Below are positions 1 to 6,398 of a stretch of 12,606 nt of DNA, one piece after another. The notes under the pieces were generated by a model, which was not told the origin of the DNA, searched no databases, and saw nothing but the letters and a program-made list of their open reading frames with translations. Source of the stretch: Candidatus Bathyarchaeota archaeon (GTDB lineage: Archaea > Thermoproteota > Bathyarchaeia > Bathyarchaeales > WAQA01); contig WAQA01000231.1 in the NCBI GenBank assembly GCA_015520475.1, positions 1 to 12,606 on the forward strand. The letters run 5' to 3'. A program made the position numbers and the translations under genes. Position 1 is the stretch's first letter. Every line of letters begins with the position of its first letter.

Positions 1-1179
1 GGACATAGCGTCTTCACATTAGACAGGAGAGGCAATATAACACCGGTAGAAGCCGCTGACCTAAAAGAAGGAGATTATATAGCCATACCATCATCAATAC
101 CGCCACAAGAAGAGAAGAGCTACAGATCCCTAAACTTAGTTAAGAAACTTGCAGGTTTACCGGCAAGTTTAATAGCAGACGTAATAGTCTTCATCAGAGG
201 CAAGGATCTCCATAAGAAGATAAGGAATAGTGAAGGGAATTATCAGATATTATCTACTATCAGAAACATTAACATAGGACATGATCCAAGAGAGAACAAC
301 TCCATAAAGAGAACAGAGAACGATACATTCTTCGTAAGATTAAAGGATCTGCTACCAGCCATAAGATGTATAGATGACTCAACAGTCTCATCATGGCGGA
401 TAGGACTATATGGAGAATCGCAGACCGTTAACGCATCCATCCAGCTTAAGGAGGACTTCTTCAAGCTTCTAGGATACTACGTCTCAAGCGGATATTCCAG
501 AATCATCAGAGACAACTATGGAAACTACATTTACAAAGTCGCAATAAAGAGCGAAGATACAAACATGCTGAGAGAGGTTGAAAAGTTAATCTCTAAGACT
601 TTCAGGATTAATTGCAAATATTTAGAGGGGAAGAGAGAGGTAACCATCAACTCTAAGATATTATACTTAATCTTCAATGAGATCTTGGATATAGGCTCGG
701 CTGGAGACAGGTTAATACCCAGCATAGTCATGACGGGATCCAGAGAGAATAAAAAAGCGTTTTTAGAAGGATACTTCAGAGGTAACGGATGGAAAGGAGG
801 AAAGGCAGAGTTCAAATGTAAGAATAAGATGATTATAAGTCAGTTAGCATTCCTCCTAAAACAGCTAGGTATAAACAAGATATACCTGAAGAAGAATGGG
901 GGTATACATACTCTAGTCGTAGAAGACTTATACGACTGGGAACATAGGAGGATGGGAAGCCACTCCACAGCGATCACAAACTGGCTTGTTAAAGAGAAAG
1001 AGAATTATCTGAAGTATATGCGTGACGGGGGAGAATATGAAAGAACCAAGGGAGATATCAGCCTAGAGAGAATAGTAAAGATAAGAAAAGTCAAGTCATC
1101 ATCAGAATACGTATATGATTTATCGGTTGAGAATGATGAGAACTTCATCGGCGGATACGGACTAATCTGTCTGCACAAC
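1..1179 (+). other. Intein in PolB motif B, with degenerate LAGLIDADG endonuclease domain (N-terminal part outside window)
   Basis: Self-splicing protein insertion in frame within polB. Splicing block B appears at the very start (GHSVFTL, His at 4-6), followed by the EGDYIAIP stretch. Block F is YVYDLSVENDENFIGGYG (about 1108-1161). Block G ends Leu-His-Asn at 1171-1179, followed by Ser as the +1 nucleophile. These are the residues needed for C-terminal cleavage and ligation, so splicing looks intact as far as visible. Between them are two LAGLIDADG dodecapeptides of the PolB-intein type: LLGYYVSSG (466-492) and LEGYFRGNG (763-789). The metal-binding acid is Ser (487-489) in the first and Asn (784-786) in the second, so the homing endonuclease is probably inactive. 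At 393 residues plus the missing N-terminal block A it is a full-size intein, not a mini-intein. If the host motif is NASYG, as in crenarchaeal PolB1, insertion lies between Ala and Ser; this is inference, because the N-extein is not in the window. Confidence 0.92.
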
Positions 1180-1992
1180 AGTTACGGAGTCTTCGGAGCT
1201 GAACCCTTCGATCTTTACTGTCCACCAGTTGCCGAAGCTACAGCAGCAATAGGCAGAAACGTTATAACAAAGACTATAGAAAAAGCTAAGGAGCTGGGTA
1301 TTGAGGTGATATACGGCGACACCGACAGCCTCTTCCTGAAGAACCCTTCCGAGAAACAGATTAGAGAATTGGCTGAATGGTCAAAGAGGCTTCTTGGCAT
1401 GGAATTAGAAGTAGATAAGATCTACAGATACACCGTTCTCAGCTCTAGAAAGAAGAATTATCTCGGAGTTTTAGAAGATGGAAAGGTTGATGTTAAGGGA
1501 TTAACTGGAAAGAAGAGGCATATCCCACTTATAATAAAAAGATCCTTCGACATGATGGAAGAGATACTTAGCAGGGTGAAGACGCCGGCAGACTTCGAAG
1601 AGGCTAGAAGAGACGTGAAGAAGATAGTTCTTGAATGCTACATGAAACTGAAGAAGCGTGAATGGGATGATCTGAACGATCTAGCCTTCGAAGTTGTCCT
1701 AGGGAAGGTTCCTGAAGCATACGAGAAGACAACGCCACAGCATGTGAAAGCAGCCCTTCTACTGAAGAAGAAGGGAAGAGAAATAAAGGCCGGTGACACC
1801 ATCAGATTTGTGAAGACCATCAAAGAACCACATGTTAAACCAGTTGAACTGGCAACGAATAAAGAGATAGATGTAGAGAAATACATAGATTATTTGAGGT
1901 CAACCTTTGATCAAGTATTGGATGCTCTTGGATTAGAATTTGACACAATAATAGGATCAACTAGACTTGAACAGTTCATGACTTTAACCTAA
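1..1992 (+). CDS. polB: DNA polymerase family B, 3' part, interrupted by an intein (5' end outside window)
   Basis: Replicative-type family-B DNA polymerase, read in frame from base 1 to the TAA at 1990-1992. The first 393 codons belong to an intein (separate entry); the host protein resumes at Ser 1180 and has 270 codons here. Visible host motifs: the end of polymerase motif B (SYGVFGAE, 1180-1203), motif C YGDTDS with the two metal-binding aspartates (1312-1329), and the KKxY primer-binding motif (KKNY, 1450-1461) followed by the region with VKGLTGKKRH. The SYGVFGAE and KGLTGKK wording fits crenarchaeal PolB1 better than euryarchaeal PolB3. The last residues STRLEQFM (1957-1980) resemble a weak PCNA-interacting peptide (QxxLxxFF) with Ser for Gln and Met for the last Phe. 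The exonuclease domain, motif A and the N-terminal intein splice site lie upstream of the window. The gene converges on the QueT-like gene, with 118 bases between the two stop codons. Confidence 0.93.
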   Translation, partial: GHSVFTLDRRGNITPVEAADLKEGDYIAIPSSIPPQEEKSYRSLNLVKKLAGLPASLIADVIVFIRGKDLHKKIRNSEGNYQILSTIRNINIGHDPRENNSIKRTENDTFFVRLKDLLPAIRCIDDSTVSSWRIGLYGESQTVNASIQLKEDFFKLLGYYVSSGYSRIIRDNYGNYIYKVAIKSEDTNMLREVEKLISKTFRINCKYLEGKREVTINSKILYLIFNEILDIGSAGDRLIPSIVMTGSRENKKAFLEGYFRGNGWKGGKAEFKCKNKMIISQLAFLLKQLGINKIYLKKNGGIHTLVVEDLYDWEHRRMGSHSTAITNWLVKEKENYLKYMRDGGEYERTKGDISLERIVKIRKVKSSSEYVYDLSVENDENFIGGYGLICLHNSYGVFGAEPFDLYCPPVAEATAAIGRNVITKTIEKAKELGIEVIYGDTDSLFLKNPSEKQIRELAEWSKRLLGMELEVDKIYRYTVLSSRKKNYLGVLEDGKVDVKGLTGKKRHIPLIIKRSFDMMEEILSRVKTPADFEEARRDVKKIVLECYMKLKKREWDDLNDLAFEVVLGKVPEAYEKTTPQHVKAALLLKKKGREIKAGDTIRFVKTIKEPHVKPVELATNKEIDVEKYIDYLRSTFDQVLDALGLEFDTIIGSTRLEQFMTLT

Positions 1993-1993
1993 C

Positions 1994-2083
1994 ATTTAAC
2001 AGGGATCCTTGAAGCCCTATTTGAAGATGTCTTTTAACGTCACCTATGCTAAAGCTGACCAGAAAGTAAGCGTATTTAACAGG
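1994..2083. repeat. 10-base direct repeat in the polB/queT convergent gap
   Basis: The 118-base gap between the converging stop codons of polB and the QueT-like gene holds two copies of ATTTAACAGG, at 1994-2003 and 2074-2083. No open frame or clear hairpin terminator was found. The short T-rich stretch near 2031-2037 could help termination of polB, but it is weak. The repeat may be chance. Confidence 0.3.
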
Positions 2084-2110
2084 TAGATTGAACAGTCATG
2101 AGTAGACGTG

Positions 2111-2656
2111 TCACTTTTCAGTTGTCTCCACACCCATCGCCTTAAACAGTCTTATCATGCTAGGTCTACTGAGGATGCACAGAAGAACATATCCTATAAC
2201 CGCAATGGTAACGAGGCTGCTTAACGTTATACTTAGAATCATAGATGCCCATAGAGGCACTGCTGAACCGAGGATTTCAGGTGGAGGAATAAGGAGCCAG
2301 AGATATCCACCTACAATCATGCCTACCGTTATGGAGCCCAGAACACATGCAAGAAGCCTTCTAGACTTCAAATAGAATATGATGGATGCTGAGAGCAGAT
2401 TTGCGATGGGACCTAGAAGAACATCTAGAAGAGTGAAGGATCCGAAGTATATGATTCCTCCAGCCATGTTACCGATGAAGCAGCCTAACGTGACGCCCCA
2501 TATAACAGGCCAACCAAAGAGGGCAGCTAAAGGCAGAAGACTATCTGCAATCCTTAACTGTACAGGTCCAAATGATATAGGAGCTAAAGCAACTGAAAGA
2601 ACTGAATATAAACCAGCAACAAGAATAGCTAAACTGATACTTTTAGTCTTAGTCAT
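2111..2656 (-). CDS. queT: QueT-like membrane transporter for queuosine/deazaguanine precursors (COG4708 type)
   Basis: Predicted integral membrane protein of 181 residues, similar to QueT, the substrate-binding (S) component proposed for ECF-type uptake of queuosine precursors. The family pattern is visible: a first membrane helix with GLYSVLSVALAP, then FGPVQLRIADSL (about 29-40), GCFIGNMAGG (58-67) and the LDVLLGPIANLL segment (78-89). About five to six hydrophobic segments span the protein. The start is set at ATG 2656 because GGAGG lies 6 bases upstream (2667-2663). An earlier in-frame ATG at 2710 would add 18 mostly proline/arginine residues that look like translated leader. No ECF ATPase or EcfT partner is nearby; the divergent ABC ATPase is of the exporter type. 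In archaea the likely cargo would feed archaeosine rather than queuosine, so the exact substrate (preQ0, preQ1 or a base) is inference. Confidence 0.8.
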   Translation of the reverse strand: MTKTKSISLAILVAGLYSVLSVALAPISFGPVQLRIADSLLPLAALFGWPVIWGVTLGCFIGNMAGGIIYFGSFTLLDVLLGPIANLLSASIIFYLKSRRLLACVLGSITVGMIVGGYLWLLIPPPEILGSAVPLWASMILSITLSSLVTIAVIGYVLLCILSRPSMIRLFKAMGVETTEK

Positions 2657-2662
2657 ATCTAA

Positions 2663-2715
2663 CCTCCTAACCCGGGGTTTATAGGGCGGAACGGGTGGAG
2701 GACCACTCACCCGCC
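2663..2715 (-). promoter_or_regulatory. Candidate structured leader of queT (hairpin with loop complementary to the ribosome binding site)
   Basis: On the minus strand the leader begins GGCGG (2715-2711), which can pair with CCGCC (2689-2685). Inside, GTGG (2706-2703) pairs with CCAC (2698-2695), closing a TCCT loop; an alternative stem CGGGTG/CACCCG is also possible. The loop side CCTCC (2701-2697) is complementary to the Shine-Dalgarno GGAGG (2667-2663), so loop-SD pairing could block translation. A transporter for deazaguanine precursors makes a preQ1-type sensor plausible, but I cannot match it to a known preQ1 class. This is inference from base pairing alone. Confidence 0.4.
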
Positions 2716-2740
2716 TTAGACGCTATAACCATAACGTTCT

Positions 2741-2758
2741 AATTTAATAATCTTTCGC
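2741..2758 (-). promoter_or_regulatory. Probable BRE/TATA promoter of queT
   Basis: The minus strand reads GCGAAAGA (BRE-like, 2758-2751) followed by TTATTAAATT (TATA-like, 2750-2741). Archaeal initiation about 25 bases downstream would fall near 2720-2715, right at the first base of the leader hairpin. That gives an untranslated leader of about 60 bases. Confidence 0.4.
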
Positions 2759-2855
2759 TTCTGGATGTCGGAATGGATAACGCTGCATATAACCTATATA
2801 CCATCGCCCTTCTCCTCTCGAACGTTCTATGGAGCGAATCCGGTTCCTAGAATGA

Positions 2856-2863
2856 TTTATATT
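2856..2863 (+). promoter_or_regulatory. Possible TATA box upstream of the ABC exporter operon
   Basis: TTTATATT in the 240-base stretch between the queT promoter and the ATPase gene is the best TATA match on the plus strand. It would give a leader of about 100 bases. A second candidate, TATTTAGA at about 2948-2955, would give a leader of about 20 bases. Apart from these, the stretch 2759-2984 shows no gene I can support. Confidence 0.25.
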
Positions 2864-2984
2864 TGGTTGATAGGTAAATGGTATAGAATTCAACATCTAG
2901 AAATTGTTGAGGGGACCTCCACCATAGTTATCTACATGAATTGTTCTGTATTTAGATAGGCTTTGATGAGTTGACACTGTCTAC

Positions 2985-2991
2985 AGGTGAT
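2985..2991 (+). promoter_or_regulatory. Ribosome binding site that selects the TTG start of the ABC ATPase
   Basis: AGGTGAT matches the archaeal anti-SD complement GGAGGTGAT closely and lies 4 bases before the in-frame TTG at 2996. It overlaps the alternative GTG codon at 2987, which has no good SD of its own, so the TTG start is preferred. Confidence 0.5.
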
Positions 2992-2995
2992 AGGC

Positions 2996-3997
2996 TTGTC
3001 TATAGCCATAGAAGCCGATAATCTAGTGAAAAGCTACATCACTAGATTGAAGAGTGGATTTTTAAGGAGGAAGAAGAGAGTACTTGAGGCCTTAAAGGGA
3101 GTATCATTTACAGTTAATTATGGGGAGATCTTCGGGTTGCTTGGACCAAATGGAGCTGGGAAGACAACGACAATAAAGATTCTGGCAACGCTACTCCTTC
3201 CAGATGGCGGTAGGGCTAGAGTAGCGGGATACGACGTAGTTAATGAAGCAGAGAAGGTTAGAGATTCTATAGGGGTAACATTGACTGTGGAGAAGGGTTT
3301 CTTCTGGAAGCTCACTGGCAGAGAAAACCTTAAATATTTTGGAATGTTGAGGGGACTAAGCGGGTCAAGACTGGATGAACGTGTAGATTATCTCCTTGAG
3401 ATGCTGGAGCTGAAGAGACTAGGCGCCTCAGACAGGTTCTATGAAGAATACTCATTGGGCATGAAGGCTAGATTATGCTTAGCTAGAGCCCTACTGACCG
3501 ATCCACCCATACTTATGCTGGATGAGCCTACGCTAGGCCTGGATCCCCCATCGGCAAGGGAGATAAGGAATCTACTAACCAGCCTAGCTGATGAGGGAAA
3601 AGCCGTTCTAGTAACAACTCATAACATGTTCGAGGCCGAGCTTATATGTGATAGGATAGCTATAATTGATGATGGAAGGATCATAGCCACAGGCAGAGTA
3701 GAGGATCTCAAAAGGAGAGTATCCAATAGAATAGCCGTTAAAATATTTGTGTCGAACCCTAATTTTGGAGACTTAGCTAGGCTGGAGGGGATAGTTGGTA
3801 AGGTTGGATTCGGAGTTGACGATACAGGAAGGGCATATATCAGGTTTACATGTGAACCTGGAAGCGAGGATAGAGTCATAGCGGATATAATAAAATTTCT
3901 GGGGGAGACAAATATTAGAGTCTTCAGGGTTGATGTTGAGGAGCCTACATTGGAGGATGTCTTTATAAGCCTAACCGGTAGAACAGGTGAATCCTGA
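2996..3997 (+). CDS. ABC transporter ATP-binding protein (ABC-2 / DrrA type exporter)
   Basis: Cytoplasmic ATPase subunit of an ABC-2 type exporter, about 333 residues from TTG 2996 (336 from GTG 2987). Walker A GPNGAGKT is at 50-57, the signature YSLGMKAR at about 152-159, Walker B ILMLDEPT at 172-179, and the switch histidine (TTHN) at 209. The signature YSLGM in place of LSGGQ, and the stretch KGFFWKLTGREN where other ABC proteins carry the Q-loop glutamine, are typical of the DrrA/NodI-like branch that pairs with ABC-2 permeases. After about residue 240 comes an accessory C-terminal domain of about 90 residues, usual for this branch and ending in PTLEDVFISLTG. The gene overlaps the first permease by one base (TGATG). 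Exported substrate cannot be told from the sequence; such systems move lipids, drugs, polysaccharides or cofactors. Confidence 0.92.
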   Translation: MSIAIEADNLVKSYITRLKSGFLRRKKRVLEALKGVSFTVNYGEIFGLLGPNGAGKTTTIKILATLLLPDGGRARVAGYDVVNEAEKVRDSIGVTLTVEKGFFWKLTGRENLKYFGMLRGLSGSRLDERVDYLLEMLELKRLGASDRFYEEYSLGMKARLCLARALLTDPPILMLDEPTLGLDPPSAREIRNLLTSLADEGKAVLVTTHNMFEAELICDRIAIIDDGRIIATGRVEDLKRRVSNRIAVKIFVSNPNFGDLARLEGIVGKVGFGVDDTGRAYIRFTCEPGSEDRVIADIIKFLGETNIRVFRVDVEEPTLEDVFISLTGRTGES

Positions 3998-4806
3998 TGG
4001 TTAACTGGACACACATACTTAGAGCACAGATATTCTCTATAAAGTGCTGGTATAAGAATAATAGGTGGATGCTTATCTCCACCTTTGTATGGCCGTACTT
4101 GATGGTAGGAACTCTCTTCGGCGTAGGATTGACTCTTGGAAGTATAGATGAATACGCCAGGAAGGTTGGAGTTGCCAATCCGGCCCTATACCTTCTAGCC
4201 TCAAGCGTAGTGGCCATGTCAAGCATATACATAATGTATTCGATTACAGGTTTCATCCTGCAGAATAGATGGATTGGAACGTTACCTTACATATTCCTCT
4301 CCCCAGTTAAGGCTCATACTATCATGATATTCTCAGGTCTACCTGATGCTGTTCTCTCACCGGCCCTAACAACAACAGCTATCCTTCCAGCAGCAATATA
4401 CTTTGAGGGGGTTACAGGGGCTTGGAGAATACTCATCATACTCCTAATAATAATTCTTGGAATGCTTCCTTTGATGGGATTATCAGTTATAATCGCGTCG
4501 CTCCTACTGATCCTGAAGGAGGAAAGCAATGTTATGGGAAGTATAATACCATTCATGCTGCTAGTGTCAGGCGTATATTATCCGTTGGAGGTGCTGCCTA
4601 GAATACTCCAGTTAATATCAAGGGCTGTCCCAACAACTTATGTAATTGAAGCTACAAAGATAGTTTCAACTTATCTAATTCCTGAAGCTAGACTGTTGAT
4701 GACGGCGCTCTACATGATTGGCCTGTTAACTTTAGGGTATAATCTGATGGCAGCATCGGCTATAGCTAAACTTGATAGGATAATAAAGTATAGGGGAGCA
4801 TTATAG
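3997..4806 (+). CDS. ABC-2 type transporter permease, first subunit
   Basis: Membrane subunit of 269 residues with about six hydrophobic segments (around 25-48, 62-87, 110-133, 144-173, 182-200 and 233-255). The segment SGVYYPLEVLPRILQLI (about 191-207) followed by VPTTYVIEA matches the characteristic ABC-2 permease signature before the last helix. The ATG at 3997 overlaps the ATPase stop codon by one base and has GGTGA upstream at 3986-3990, so the two are translationally coupled. It should form a heterodimeric channel with the next gene, powered by the upstream ATPase. The family assignment is firm; the substrate is not known. Confidence 0.9.
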   Translation: MVNWTHILRAQIFSIKCWYKNNRWMLISTFVWPYLMVGTLFGVGLTLGSIDEYARKVGVANPALYLLASSVVAMSSIYIMYSITGFILQNRWIGTLPYIFLSPVKAHTIMIFSGLPDAVLSPALTTTAILPAAIYFEGVTGAWRILIILLIIILGMLPLMGLSVIIASLLLILKEESNVMGSIIPFMLLVSGVYYPLEVLPRILQLISRAVPTTYVIEATKIVSTYLIPEARLLMTALYMIGLLTLGYNLMAASAIAKLDRIIKYRGAL

Positions 4807-4808
4807 GA

Positions 4809-5642
4809 TTGGAAGGATTTAGAGGAGGATTCCTCAAGTATCAAACCATAAACAAGTTGAGGGCAGTATTATGGCTTCACACGCTTAGAATCTGGAGATA
4901 TAAATACTCATTCCTGAACATGACATTGAATCTTATAATATGGGTTATAATCTTCATTTTAGGGGCTTTAATGTTTCTTCCAAGCGGAGGGATTGCTAGG
5001 GCTCTACCCATAATCTTCTGGGGGATTGTTATGTGGAATATCATATCAAGCGCCGTCTGGCTTATAGGAGGATGGACAGACTTTTATTTATCACAAGGAT
5101 TCTTTGAGGAGCATACGGTTACAAACACATCTTCATTCTTGGTTCTCTCATTTAGGGCAATAGCAGGACTTGTCCTATCAGCATTGGCAACAGTATTCAC
5201 ATATGCAATTATATCTTCTATTTCAGCCAGGAATCTCTTGACAGCGCAGAACCCCATCTTCATAATGTTAGGTCTCACATTACTAACTGCCATGGCCATC
5301 TCTTATGGATTGATCATCTCAGCTATATCATTCAGGATTGGAGTGCCAAATATGATGCTTGATATAATGAACTTTCTACTCTTAATCGTTGGTGGACTTG
5401 CAACGTCCATATCGTCCATACCGGAACCTTTAAGATACGTAGCCCTACTCATACCGTATAGCTACGCAGCTGAACTTGTTAGGTATGGAACTATAGGAAT
5501 GGAGACTTACATGCCGCTCAACACAACATTAACTATAACATTCTCATTAACTATGATAATGGTTGCTGCATCCCTCTACTCAATGAAGAAGATTGAGAGA
5601 TACGTGAGTAAGAATGGATTAAAAGCTGTTGGGAGAATGTAG
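4809..5642 (+). CDS. ABC-2 type transporter permease, second subunit
   Basis: Second membrane subunit, 277 residues, with about six hydrophobic segments (around 38-58, 66-87, 113-136, 148-173, 183-201 and 241-258). The SIPEPLRYVALLIPYSYAA stretch (203-221) is the ABC-2 signature equivalent. It is similar in plan to the first permease but clearly diverged, so the exporter is probably a heterodimer. The start is uncertain: TTG 4809, two bases after the previous stop, is the furthest workable start but has only a weak SD. The AGAGGAGGA at 4820-4828 has no good in-frame start close downstream. The stop codon TAG (5640-5642) directly abuts the ATG of sirC, which argues for one transcript with the tetrapyrrole genes. 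Confidence 0.87.
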   Translation: MEGFRGGFLKYQTINKLRAVLWLHTLRIWRYKYSFLNMTLNLIIWVIIFILGALMFLPSGGIARALPIIFWGIVMWNIISSAVWLIGGWTDFYLSQGFFEEHTVTNTSSFLVLSFRAIAGLVLSALATVFTYAIISSISARNLLTAQNPIFIMLGLTLLTAMAISYGLIISAISFRIGVPNMMLDIMNFLLLIVGGLATSISSIPEPLRYVALLIPYSYAAELVRYGTIGMETYMPLNTTLTITFSLTMIMVAASLYSMKKIERYVSKNGLKAVGRM

Positions 5643-6293
5643 ATGCTTATCAACTTGAAGCTTAAGGGTCGGAGAGTTCTGGTTTTAGGCGGGGGACAGA
5701 TAGGAGAGAGGAAGGTTAAAAGGTTTTTAGATGAATCCTCAGAGATTATAGTTGTCAGTAGAGAATTCACGGAAGAACTTAAGAGGTTAGAGTCTAAGGG
5801 TAAAGTTGAACTTGTCAAATGCAACCTTGAATCAGACATATCTATTATTAACTCTTTAATTTCAAGAGGGGACATTGTTATCATAGCAACAGACAATGAA
5901 GAACTGAACTTAAAAGCAGCGGTTATAGCTAGAGAACGGGGAGTTCTAGTGTCAGTTGCTGACAGACAGGATCTCAGCGATTTCTATCTACCAGCAATCA
6001 AGAGAATCGGAGGAATACAGATAGCTGTAAGTACAGATGGAAGAAGCCCGGCCATGGCTAAGATTTTACGGGATAGGATTGGAAGTATTATCACGGAAGA
6101 GGATATCCTCCAAGTGAACCTTCAACATTACATTAGAAACCTTATTAAGCCTTTAATTCCTGAAGGGGAGAAACGTAAAGCAGTCCTTTACAGAATAATC
6201 AGAGACATGAACATCAGGGATCTTTTAATGAATGGAAGGGTTGAAGAGGCGAAGAAGAGGGCAAGAAGAATAATCAGGGAGTACATGAAATAG
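5643..6293 (+). CDS. sirC: Precorrin-2 dehydrogenase (siroheme synthase N-terminal type)
   Basis: NAD-dependent oxidation of precorrin-2 to sirohydrochlorin, in the cytoplasm, on the branch to siroheme, cobamides, F430 or alternative heme. The 216-residue length matches single-domain SirC/Met8p-like proteins rather than the fused CysG. The Rossmann dinucleotide motif VLVLGGGQIGERK is at about 12-24, the conserved VADRQDLSDFYLPA at 106-118 (with Asp107 at the position expected for the catalytic aspartate), and the STDGRSPAMA motif at 130-139. An all-helical C-terminal tail rich in Lys/Arg follows. Some family members also chelate iron; whether this one does cannot be told. Its ATG starts immediately after the second permease stop. 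About 105 bases separate it from hemB. In many archaea hemA occupies that position, but it is absent here. Confidence 0.9.
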   Translation: MLINLKLKGRRVLVLGGGQIGERKVKRFLDESSEIIVVSREFTEELKRLESKGKVELVKCNLESDISIINSLISRGDIVIIATDNEELNLKAAVIARERGVLVSVADRQDLSDFYLPAIKRIGGIQIAVSTDGRSPAMAKILRDRIGSIITEEDILQVNLQHYIRNLIKPLIPEGEKRKAVLYRIIRDMNIRDLLMNGRVEEAKKRARRIIREYMK

Positions 6294-6317
6294 GATATAC
6301 TTCAACTAGTCGAGAGG

Positions 6318-6332
6318 AAAAGCTGTTTATTA
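6318..6332 (+). promoter_or_regulatory. Possible internal promoter before hemB
   Basis: AAAAGCTG followed by TTTATTA (6326-6332) resembles a BRE/TATA pair in the only sizeable gap of the tetrapyrrole block. Initiation near 6352-6357 would give about 20 bases before ATG 6374 or 45 before ATG 6399. This is inferred from pattern only. Confidence 0.35.
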
Positions 6333-6398
6333 CTGCTATACCATCTTATTTATGCTGATTTAATTGAGGGGGAATGGAGAATATTTCCGCATGTAAGG

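Noticed and set aside
1994..2083. Two ATTTAACAGG copies as attachment sites or mobile-element remnants
   Set aside because: They are only ten bases long, with no integrase, tRNA or element nearby; kept only as a low-confidence repeat.
2657..2710. 18-residue N-terminal extension of the QueT-like protein from ATG 2710
   Set aside because: The extension is Pro/Arg-rich and coincides with the leader hairpin, while ATG 2656 has a strong, well-placed SD.
2765..2959. 64-codon open frame on the plus strand between queT and the ABC ATPase
   Set aside because: It has no Shine-Dalgarno sequence, no recognisable family or motif, and lies over candidate promoter sequence; treated as chance.
2996..3997. 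ABC ATPase as the ECF energy module for the neighbouring QueT
   Set aside because: It is divergent from queT, is coupled to two ABC-2 permeases, and has the YSLGM signature and C-terminal domain of exporter ATPases rather than EcfA.
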